DNA of 64,000 nt from JADLBR01 sp964651705 (GTDB lineage: Bacteria; Verrucomicrobiota; Verrucomicrobiia; JADLBR01), in contig CAZYWZ010000002.1 of NCBI GenBank assembly GCA_964651705.1, forward strand, positions 62,001 to 126,000, written 5' to 3'. The position numbers were made by a program, and so were the translations under genes. A model generated the notes under the pieces. The model was given only the letters and a program-made list of their open reading frames with translations, was not told the DNA's origin and did no database searches. Positions within the stretch are counted from its first letter, which is position 1. Every line of letters starts with the position of its first letter. Shown one piece after another: positions 42,707 to 50,478 of this stretch.

Positions 42707-43789
42707 ATGTCCCAAGCCCAACCCAAGACCCCGCCCCCCCTCTTCCCCTGCATCATGGCCGGTGGCTCGGGCGAGCGTTTCTGGCCCCTGAGCCGCACGA
42801 CGACACCCAAGCACCTGTTGAAACTTTTCTCCGACCATACCCTCCTCGAAGAAGCCGTCGCCCGCCTCGAGGGCCTCGCCCCAGCGGATCACACCTTTGT
42901 CCTGACGAATGCCGCCCAGGTCGAAGCGACGCGCCGCGCGCTGCCCTCCCTGCCGCCGGGGCAGATCGTCGCCGAGCCCGCCAAGCGCGACACCGCGCCC
43001 GCCGCGGCGCTCGCCACGGCGCTCGCCTTCCGCGAGGACCCTGCCGCCATTGTCATCCTCCTGCCCGCGGACCACGTCATCGCCGAAGCCGAGACCTTCC
43101 GCCGCAACCTCCGCGATGCCGCCCGCGCCGCCTCGGACACCGGCGCCATCATCACCCTCGCCATCGGTCCCTCCTGGGCCTGCTCCGGCTTCGGCTACCT
43201 CGAACTCGGCGACGAATTGCCCCCCGGCCCCGAGGGCACCCCGCTCCGCCGAGTCCGCCGCTTCGTCGAAAAACCCGACGAGGCCACCGCCGCCGCGTAC
43301 CTCGCCTCCGGCAACTATGCCTGGAACGCCGGCATGTTCCTCTGGCGCGCCGACGCCTTCCTCGCCGAGGCCGAACGCTCCCAGCCCGATCTGGCCGCAT
43401 TCATCCGCGACTTCCCCCGCGGCGATTTCACCCCCTACCTCGCCGACCGCTTCCCCTCCCTCACAAAAATCTCCGTGGACTACGCCATCATGGAAAAAGC
43501 CCGGCAGGTCATCGCCGCGCGCGCCCAGTTCCCCTGGGATGACGTCGGCTCGTGGAACGCCGTCCGCGCCCACATCCCCGCCGACGCCTGCGGCAACGCC
43601 GTCCGCGGCCCCGCCATCGCACTCGATGCCGCCGACAACATCGCCTTCTCCTCCGGGCGCCCCATCGCCCTGTGCGGCGTCAGGGACCTCATCGTCGTCG
43701 ACTCCGGCGACGCCATCCTCGTCTGCCATCGCGACCGCGACCAGGACGTAAAAAAACTCCTCGCCAAATTGCCCGAAGCGCTCAAGTAA
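42707..43789 (+). CDS. manC: Mannose-1-phosphate guanylyltransferase
   Basis: This 360-residue nucleotidyltransferase has the signature IMAGGSGERFWPLSRTTTPKHLL (loop G-G-x-G-x-R-x-W-P-x-S-R plus catalytic Lys). AEPAKRDTAPAAALA, LLPADHVI, VRRFVEKPDE, NAGMFLWRA and PWDDVGSWNAV follow in the right order. It makes GDP-mannose from mannose 1-phosphate and GTP, a precursor for exopolysaccharide. It lacks the C-terminal isomerase domain of bifunctional AlgA/ManC enzymes. The ATG at 42707 places the motif near residue 19; an upstream ATG at 42680 is less likely. Confidence 0.94.
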   Translation: MSQAQPKTPPPLFPCIMAGGSGERFWPLSRTTTPKHLLKLFSDHTLLEEAVARLEGLAPADHTFVLTNAAQVEATRRALPSLPPGQIVAEPAKRDTAPAAALATALAFREDPAAIVILLPADHVIAEAETFRRNLRDAARAASDTGAIITLAIGPSWACSGFGYLELGDELPPGPEGTPLRRVRRFVEKPDEATAAAYLASGNYAWNAGMFLWRADAFLAEAERSQPDLAAFIRDFPRGDFTPYLADRFPSLTKISVDYAIMEKARQVIAARAQFPWDDVGSWNAVRAHIPADACGNAVRGPAIALDAADNIAFSSGRPIALCGVRDLIVVDSGDAILVCHRDRDQDVKKLLAKLPEALK

Positions 43790-43808
43790 CGCCGCCTCGG
43801 CACCCCAA

Positions 43809-43925
43809 AAAGCGGTGCGGGGACGCACCGCACTCCAGAGCGCTGCACGCGAAATGTGGCTACACCTACGCCATGGCATCATTTCGGCCGCAGGCCTGTG
43901 GAGTGCGGTGCGTCCCCGCACCGCT
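43809..43925. repeat. AAAGCGGTGCGG-family element, left flank of the RAYT gene
   Basis: Both arms are intact and the core reads CGAAATGTGGCTACACCTAC and CATGGCATCATTTCGGCCGC. It is nearly identical to 44527-44646 and has the same orientation. Confidence 0.93.
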
Positions 43926-43940
43926 GTGTCCGCGCGATTC

Positions 43941-44519
43941 ATGCTGGCGTCGACTCACGCCCCCCGCTACCCTACCCTTGTGCTTAAGGGATGGGCTCAC
44001 GCGCCCGCGCACGTCTTCGTGCCAAGGGGAACGTACTTGCTGACCGCGGCAACTCGTGACCGGGCTCCCCTTTTTGACACGGCACCGAAGCTGGACCTGT
44101 TTCAAGACACGCTCCTGACCTTGGCCCATGACTACAGAATCGCCGTGCAGGCTTGGGCCTTCCTCCCAAACCACTACCACGCCATCCTCGGTTTTGCCGA
44201 CGTCGCCCCGGCCATTACGGTAGGGAAATGGGTCCGCCATGCCCATCGCGCCATCGGCGTCGCACTCAACGCGATGGACCATACCCCCGGACGCCGCGTC
44301 ATGTACCAGTACTGGGACACTTGCCTGACCCATTCTCGTGCGTGGTTGGCCAGGCTCCACTATGTGAACCAGAACCCCGTCAAGCACGCCCTGGTGAGAA
44401 ATTCCCGGGAATATCGCTGGTGCTCCGCCGCCTGGTTTGAGACAAATGCCCGTCCGGCGTTCGTGAAGACCGTCGCATCATTCAAAATCGACAGGGTCCA
44501 TGTCACAGATGACTTTTGA
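43941..44519 (+). CDS. rayT: REP-associated tyrosine transposase (RAYT, Y1/HUH type)
   Basis: This protein of about 192 residues has the IS200/IS605-like Y1 transposase fold. It includes VFVPRGTYLLTAATRDRAPL, the H-u-H metal motif in WAFLPNHYHAILG (His-Tyr-His) and a catalytic tyrosine in RLHYVNQNPVKHALV. The ending is the RAYT-typical EYRWCSAAWFE. RAYT proteins cut and move REP/BIME single strands. It is flanked at 16 and 8 bp by near-identical inverted-repeat elements in direct orientation. The start is uncertain: ATG 43941 or GTG 43980, the latter just before the conserved region. Confidence 0.9.
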   Translation: MLASTHAPRYPTLVLKGWAHAPAHVFVPRGTYLLTAATRDRAPLFDTAPKLDLFQDTLLTLAHDYRIAVQAWAFLPNHYHAILGFADVAPAITVGKWVRHAHRAIGVALNAMDHTPGRRVMYQYWDTCLTHSRAWLARLHYVNQNPVKHALVRNSREYRWCSAAWFETNARPAFVKTVASFKIDRVHVTDDF

Positions 44520-44526
44520 ACCAGAG

Positions 44527-44646
44527 AAAGCGGTGCGGGGACGCACCGCACTCCAGAGCGCTGCGCGCGAAATGTGGCTACACCTAACGCCATGGCATCA
44601 TTTCGGCCGCAGGCCTGTGGAGTGCGGTGCGTCCCCGCACCGCTTT
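44527..44646. repeat. AAAGCGGTGCGG-family element, right flank of the RAYT gene
   Basis: This 120-bp copy has perfect 29-bp arms and is almost identical to the left-flank copy, apart from a few bases in the core. It ends 60 bp before the alpha-2-macroglobulin gene. Confidence 0.93.
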
Positions 44647-44706
44647 GTCCCCCCCCACTCGAAAAAACGATGAACCGCAACCCCACCCACCCCATCCAAA
44701 CAACCG

Positions 44707-47700
44707 ATGCCTAATACAATGCAATCTCCCCGTTCAGAGAAACTTTTGACCCTCCTGCTCGCCCTCGCCCTCCTACCTTCCTGCTCGCGCGAACCAGGCC
44801 CCCCGACCTCCGGGCCGCAGGTCATCACCGCGGCGCTGGCCGACGCCCCCACCTCACCGACCACCCCCTCCTCCCCGCAAGCCGATCCCGCGCCTCCCGC
44901 ACCGGCCCCGATCGAAAAGGGCGTCCGCCTGATCCTCGCCACCGAGAAACCCGAACCCACCACTACCTTCGAATTGCGCTTCGACTCGCCGGTCGCCTCC
45001 CCCGACCAAGTGGGCGAGCCCACCGCCGAATCCCCGCTCCGCATCGAGCCTCCCCTCAAGGGCACGTGGACCTGGCTCAGCACCCGCAGCGGCGTCTACG
45101 TGCCGGAGGAACCTCTCCGCATGGCGTGGCGCTATACCCTGTCCCTGGGCCCTCTCCAATCGCCCGATGGCGCGCCGGTCGCCGCCCGCCTGACCCGCCA
45201 GATCCAGACCCCGGGGCTCGAGGTCCTGACCCGCCCCTCGCAGGCCGAGACCAACGCCACCGCGCGCCCCCAGTTCGTCATCCATTTCAATGCCGATGTC
45301 GATCCCGCCGCCATCGCCCCCTTCGTCGCCTTCGCCGATGCCGATGGGCGCACCGCGACCGCCGCCCTCGCCCCCTTCACCTCGTACTATTCCCTCGCGG
45401 GCTACTACGCCGATTCCCCCGCGTTCGCGCCATGGCACCTGCGCTTCCCGGGCGCGCAAGGCCCCGCCGCCGAACCCACCTTTTCCCCGGATGGCCGGAT
45501 CCCGGTGCCCAGCGCCATCCGCATCGAATCCCATTCCCCCCTGCCCCCGGGCAAGGGATGGCGCCTGCTGCTGAAGCGCGGCCTCCCCGCCGCCGACGGC
45601 GCGGCCACCCTCGCCCACGATGCCATCTTCCCCATCGGCGACATCCAGCCCCTGCGCGTCACTTCGGTCGAGGCCTCCAGCGTCATCGGCCCCCGCCGAT
45701 CCATACATGTCCAATTCAACAAACCCATCGGTTACGCCAGAAAGGACGACTTGGCCAAGGTCGTCGCGCTCGATCCCGCCCCGCAAGACCTGACCCTCTC
45801 GTCGGATTACGCCTCGATCGCCATCGGGGGCAATTTCACGCCCGGCACCGAATACGCCATCAGGATCGCCGCCGGCCTCTGCGCCTCCGATGGCACCCCG
45901 CTCGAGGCCGGGCACGCCGCGCGCGTCCGCTTTAGCCCCGTGCCCCCGCGCCTCTATTTCCCCGACGTCCACTCCTGGCAGCAGGCCCACGGCCTCCGCC
46001 GCATCGACTTCCTCTCCGTCAACATCCCCCGCGTCCAGGCCCGCGCCCACAAAGTCGCCCCACCCGCCGCCGCCGAGGCCTTCGCCCATTTTGGCAAGGC
46101 CTACGTCCGGTCCTATGACGAGCCCGACTGGAGCGACCTCGAACCCTATCGCCCCGCCGATATCACCACCGGCGCTTTCGCCGCCATGCGCAAGGCCGGC
46201 ACCCTCACCACCCTCTGGGAAAAGGAACTCGATACCTCCGCCCCCGCCGACGAGACGAAACGCACCTCCCTCGATTGGGACGAGATCCTCGGCAAGGGCA
46301 AGCCCGGCCTCGTCCTCCTCGAACTCAAGGCCCAGGCCAATGGTAAGACCCTCGGGGCACAGACCCTGGTCCAGATCTCCGACATCGGCGTGGTCCTCAA
46401 ACGCGCCGGTGGCGCATGGCATGCCTGGACATTCTCCCACCACGGCGGCACGCCACTCGCAGGCGCCACCGTCGCCGCCGCCAACCATTCTGCCAAGACC
46501 GCAAAAGACGGCACCGCCCAGCTTCCCGCCGCCGATCCCGCGGCGCCGCTGCGCATCACCTCCGGGGCCGATGCCGCCGCCTTCGAGGCCTTCCGCGGCG
46601 ACGGTGACCTGCCCCCGTGGGGCTTCGATATCCCCGTCGACTACGGCGCCGCCGAGCGACCCAATACCCCCCTGCGCATCTTCGCCTTTGGCGACCGCCT
46701 CGTCTATCAGCCCGGTGAAACCCTCCACCTCAAGATCATCGCCCGCGCCCTCGACGAAAAGGGCCTCTCGATGCCAGGCGCGGGCAAGGCCCACATCCGC
46801 ATCCTCGATAAACATGGCCGCGCCTTCTTCGACGACGATGCGCCCATCGGCAAGGCCGGTTCCGCCTCGGTGTCGGTCCCCATCCCAAGCGATGTCCTCG
46901 GCCATTGCAACGCCCACGTCGAGATCGGCGACTCCTCCGAATGGCACTACTTCCAGGTCGCCCATTACCAACCCGACGCCTTCGAGGTCAAAATCGCCGG
47001 GGTCGCCGACTTCGGGCCCTCCGACGCGATCTCCCTCCCCCTGACTTGCCGGTACTATTTCGGGAAGCCGCTCTCCGGTGCTAGGGTCAAATGGAATGCC
47101 AGCGGCAACGACACCTATTTCGCCCCGGAGGGATTCGACCACTTCAGTTTTCTCGATGCCGCCTGCGCCTATGATCTCCAGCCGGATTCACAGACATCGA
47201 CCGAAGAGGGCGAACTGACCCTCGGACCCGATGGCACGGTCCCCCTGCGCCTCGATGCGCCGCTCAACGCCTCCCGCCCCGTCCCCCGCGATTTCCGCGC
47301 GCTGGTCGAGGTCACCGACATCAATCAGCAGACGGTCTCCGACGCAATGTCCTTCACCCGCCACAGCTCCGAGTTCTACCTCGGCCTGAACGACCCCGAC
47401 CGCGCCGCCCGCGCGGGCACCCCCGTCCCCATCGAGATGATCGCCGTCAACGCCGACGCCACACCGCGCCCACAACCCGTGACCGCCACCGCGCGCTTCT
47501 CGCGCATCGAATGGGTCACCCGCAACGTCGAGACCGCGGGACATGCCCGCACCTACGACCGAGAACCCAAGATCACCCGCCTCGCCGAATCCCAGGTCAC
47601 CTCCGGCAAGGTGCGGCGCTCCGGCGGCTCATGGCGCTGGGTGCCAGACCCCGGCCCCAAGGCCACCGTCACCCCAGATAGGCCAGGCACCTACCTCATC

Positions 47701-50478
47701 GAGGTCGAAACCACCGACCCCGCCGGCCGCGCCGTCCGCACCGCCCGCACCTTCAACGCCTTTGGCGAAGGCGAGGCCGACTGGGACTACCGCGATGCCG
47801 CCCGTATCGATCTCGAGCCCGACCAAGAGGCATATCGGCCCGGCGACACCGCCAGCGTCCTGGTGAAAACCCCCATCGCCGGGATCGCCCTCGTCTCCGT
47901 CGAGCGCGAAAAGGTCATGCGCACCTTTGTCGCCGAGATCTCCCGCTCGCAGAGTTCCATCCGGGTGCCGCTCCTTCCCGGCGACGCACCCAATGTCTTC
48001 GTCAGCGTCATCTTGATCCGCGGCGCCGAACACAGCCCCCGAGAGACCCCAGCTCCAGAGCACCGGTTCGGCTACTGTCAGCTCAAGGTAGGCAATCCCC
48101 AGACCCACCTCCAGGTCGCCGTCCGGCCCGCCTCGGAGACCTACATCCCCGGCGCAGAGATCACCCTGGAGGGCACGGTCTCCGACGCGTCCGCCAAGCC
48201 CGTCCCGGGCGCCGAGGTCACGCTCTACGCGGTCGACGAGGGCGTCCTCGCCCTCATGGGTTACGCGACCCCCGACCCGCACGGATTCTTCTATTCCCCG
48301 CGCCCCCTCGGGGTCGAGAGCTGGCTCTCGCTCCGCACCCTCCTCCCCGAGGACCCCGCCAAGCGCTCCTATATCAACAAGGGCTTCATCGTCGGCGACG
48401 GCGGCGATTTCGAGGACACCCTGCGCCGCAAAATGCTCGCCTGCGCGTTCTGGAACGCCGCGATCGTCACCGACAAGCGCGGCCAAATCACCGCAAAGTT
48501 CCCCGCCCCCGATAGCCTGACACGATATCGCGTGATCGCCGTGGCCGCCGCGGACTCCGGCCGCTTCGGTTCCGCGGAGTCCGCCTTCCGCATCCGAAAG
48601 CCCCTCATGCTCCAGCCCTCGGCACCCGCATTCGCGCGGACGGGTGACCGCCTCAAGGTCCGCGCCGTCATCCAGAACGAGACCGGCGCCGACGGCGAAT
48701 TCGAGGTCTCGCTTGAACCCGAAGCCAAGGCTATCGCGGATGCCCCCGCCGGCGCCCTGCGACAGACGGTCGCGGTCCCCGCGGGAGGAACAGCCGGAGT
48801 CGATTTTGCCGTGCGTTTCTCGGGCGAGGGAACATCCCGCTGGGCCTGGCGGGCCAAGGCCCTGCATGCCGATGCCACGGATGCCGTCGAGACCACCATC
48901 GAGGTCAAGCGGCCCATCGAGCCCATCCGCCTGGTCCAGGGCACGCGCCTCACCGGCGGTGCCGCCAATCTCTTGGCCGGCATCGATCCGGTCGCGATCG
49001 AGGGCCGAGGCACCCTCCGCGTCACCATCGCCAACTCCCCGCTCGCCGAACTCGCCGGCGCCACCGACCACCTCATCCATTATCCCTACGGCTGCGCGGA
49101 ACAGACCGCCTCCGCGCTGCTGCCCCTCGTGGCCCTCCTCGATTCCACGGAGATGATCCCCGGCCTCAAGGGACGCCAGGCCGAACTCGAGCGCATGGCC
49201 CGCGCGGGCATCACCCGCTTGCTCAATTTGCAGACGCCATCGGGTGGACTCTCGTACTGGCCCGGCGCCCGCGACCCCAACCCATGGGCCAGCGCCTATG
49301 GCGCCGCGATCCTCGCCGTCGCCAGACGCTCGGGCCAAGACGTCCCACAGGAGGCCCTCGCCCGCCTCCACGAGTTCATCCGTTCCAGCATGGCCAACAC
49401 CGCCCGGCTCAGCGGCGATGCCTCGCTCGGCCCACGCTGCCTCGCCGCATGGGCCCTCGCCATCGGCGGTGCCGCCGAGCCCTCGTACCACCAGATCCTC
49501 TTCGAGAAACGCGCCGAACTCTCCCCAGAGAATCGCGCCCTCCTCGCCATGGCCATCGTCGAGGCCAACGGCCCCGAGGCCATGGCCCGAGAATTGGCCA
49601 CCTCCGCCGCCACCGGTGAACGCATCGCCTCGCTCTGGTTCGATGACCCCGCGCGCGATACCGCCATGCGCCTGCTCGCCTGCACCCTGACCGGCGCGCC
49701 CGCCGCCACCACCACCCCGCTCTTGGAGAAACTCCTCGACCTCCAGCAGAATGGCGACTGGCGCACCACCCAGGGCAACGCCTGGGCCATCTTCTCGCTG
49801 GCCGAATTCACCCGCCTCTCCGGCCTCGGCAATCCCGCCGCTTCCGGCTCCCTCTCCCGCGCCGGCACCACCACGCTCAATTTCCACCTCCCCGCCTCCG
49901 GCGGTTTCACCGAGTCCTCCCTCGACCTGCCCTGGTCCGGCCCACTCGAACTCACCCTCGCCGCCCGCGACCACGCCAGCGTCTTCGCCCGCGTCACCAT
50001 CGAATCCCAACCCGAAAAAGCCTCCCCCGCGCGCCAGGATCGCGGCTTCAGCATCTCGCGCGCGTACCAGAAGGTCCACGACGACGGCTCCCTCGCCCCC
50101 GCCGATGACCTCCGCCTCGGCGACCGTATCCTCGTCACCCTCGAGATCCAATCGCCGCGCTCTGCCGCCTACGCCGCCATCGAGGATCCCCTCCCCTGCG
50201 TCCTCGAGGCCGTCAACCCCGACTTCAAAAGCCGCGAGACCGCCGGGCCCACCCAGGCCCACGCCAATTTCTGGGCCGACTATCGAGAGATGCGCGGCGA
50301 TAAGATCGTCTGGTTCCGCGACCAACTTCGCCCAGGGACTTGGAGGATCGCCTACCTTGCGCGCGCCCGGGCCGTCGGCACCGCCACTGCCCCGCCCGCC
50401 CGCATCGCCGAAATGTACCGCCCCGAGCGCCTCGGCACCTCCGACGCACAGACCCTCACCGTCGCCCCGGGCCCATGA
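44707..50478 (+). CDS. Thioester alpha-2-macroglobulin lipoprotein (YfhM-like)
   Basis: This 1923-residue protein has a lipoprotein signal peptide with lipobox LLPSC (Cys about residue 26). A series of MG beta-sandwich domains follows. The bait-region/MG7 junction is marked by EVTLYAVDEGVLALMGY and CAFWNAAIVTDKRGQITAKF. The thioester motif YPYGCAEQT (Cys and Gln about 1463-1466) sits in an alpha/alpha domain. A receptor-like C-terminal domain completes it. Such proteins are periplasmic protease traps, anchored to the membrane. The start may instead be the ATG at 44719. It is translationally coupled to pbpC. Confidence 0.95.
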   Translation: MPNTMQSPRSEKLLTLLLALALLPSCSREPGPPTSGPQVITAALADAPTSPTTPSSPQADPAPPAPAPIEKGVRLILATEKPEPTTTFELRFDSPVASPDQVGEPTAESPLRIEPPLKGTWTWLSTRSGVYVPEEPLRMAWRYTLSLGPLQSPDGAPVAARLTRQIQTPGLEVLTRPSQAETNATARPQFVIHFNADVDPAAIAPFVAFADADGRTATAALAPFTSYYSLAGYYADSPAFAPWHLRFPGAQGPAAEPTFSPDGRIPVPSAIRIESHSPLPPGKGWRLLLKRGLPAADGAATLAHDAIFPIGDIQPLRVTSVEASSVIGPRRSIHVQFNKPIGYARKDDLAKVVALDPAPQDLTLSSDYASIAIGGNFTPGTEYAIRIAAGLCASDGTPLEAGHAARVRFSPVPPRLYFPDVHSWQQAHGLRRIDFLSVNIPRVQARAHKVAPPAAAEAFAHFGKAYVRSYDEPDWSDLEPYRPADITTGAFAAMRKAGTLTTLWEKELDTSAPADETKRTSLDWDEILGKGKPGLVLLELKAQANGKTLGAQTLVQISDIGVVLKRAGGAWHAWTFSHHGGTPLAGATVAAANHSAKTAKDGTAQLPAADPAAPLRITSGADAAAFEAFRGDGDLPPWGFDIPVDYGAAERPNTPLRIFAFGDRLVYQPGETLHLKIIARALDEKGLSMPGAGKAHIRILDKHGRAFFDDDAPIGKAGSASVSVPIPSDVLGHCNAHVEIGDSSEWHYFQVAHYQPDAFEVKIAGVADFGPSDAISLPLTCRYYFGKPLSGARVKWNASGNDTYFAPEGFDHFSFLDAACAYDLQPDSQTSTEEGELTLGPDGTVPLRLDAPLNASRPVPRDFRALVEVTDINQQTVSDAMSFTRHSSEFYLGLNDPDRAARAGTPVPIEMIAVNADATPRPQPVTATARFSRIEWVTRNVETAGHARTYDREPKITRLAESQVTSGKVRRSGGSWRWVPDPGPKATVTPDRPGTYLIEVETTDPAGRAVRTARTFNAFGEGEADWDYRDAARIDLEPDQEAYRPGDTASVLVKTPIAGIALVSVEREKVMRTFVAEISRSQSSIRVPLLPGDAPNVFVSVILIRGAEHSPRETPAPEHRFGYCQLKVGNPQTHLQVAVRPASETYIPGAEITLEGTVSDASAKPVPGAEVTLYAVDEGVLALMGYATPDPHGFFYSPRPLGVESWLSLRTLLPEDPAKRSYINKGFIVGDGGDFEDTLRRKMLACAFWNAAIVTDKRGQITAKFPAPDSLTRYRVIAVAAADSGRFGSAESAFRIRKPLMLQPSAPAFARTGDRLKVRAVIQNETGADGEFEVSLEPEAKAIADAPAGALRQTVAVPAGGTAGVDFAVRFSGEGTSRWAWRAKALHADATDAVETTIEVKRPIEPIRLVQGTRLTGGAANLLAGIDPVAIEGRGTLRVTIANSPLAELAGATDHLIHYPYGCAEQTASALLPLVALLDSTEMIPGLKGRQAELERMARAGITRLLNLQTPSGGLSYWPGARDPNPWASAYGAAILAVARRSGQDVPQEALARLHEFIRSSMANTARLSGDASLGPRCLAAWALAIGGAAEPSYHQILFEKRAELSPENRALLAMAIVEANGPEAMARELATSAATGERIASLWFDDPARDTAMRLLACTLTGAPAATTTPLLEKLLDLQQNGDWRTTQGNAWAIFSLAEFTRLSGLGNPAASGSLSRAGTTTLNFHLPASGGFTESSLDLPWSGPLELTLAARDHASVFARVTIESQPEKASPARQDRGFSISRAYQKVHDDGSLAPADDLRLGDRILVTLEIQSPRSAAYAAIEDPLPCVLEAVNPDFKSRETAGPTQAHANFWADYREMRGDKIVWFRDQLRPGTWRIAYLARARAVGTATAPPARIAEMYRPERLGTSDAQTLTVAPGP

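Noticed and set aside
42281..43942. 553-codon open frame on the minus strand across the MITE and the guanylyltransferase gene
   Set aside because: It is partly repeat DNA and partly antisense to a well-supported enzyme.
43809..44646. Simple IS200/IS605 insertion sequence
   Set aside because: The flanking elements are long inverted repeats also found alone elsewhere, and the protein has RAYT rather than IS200 features.
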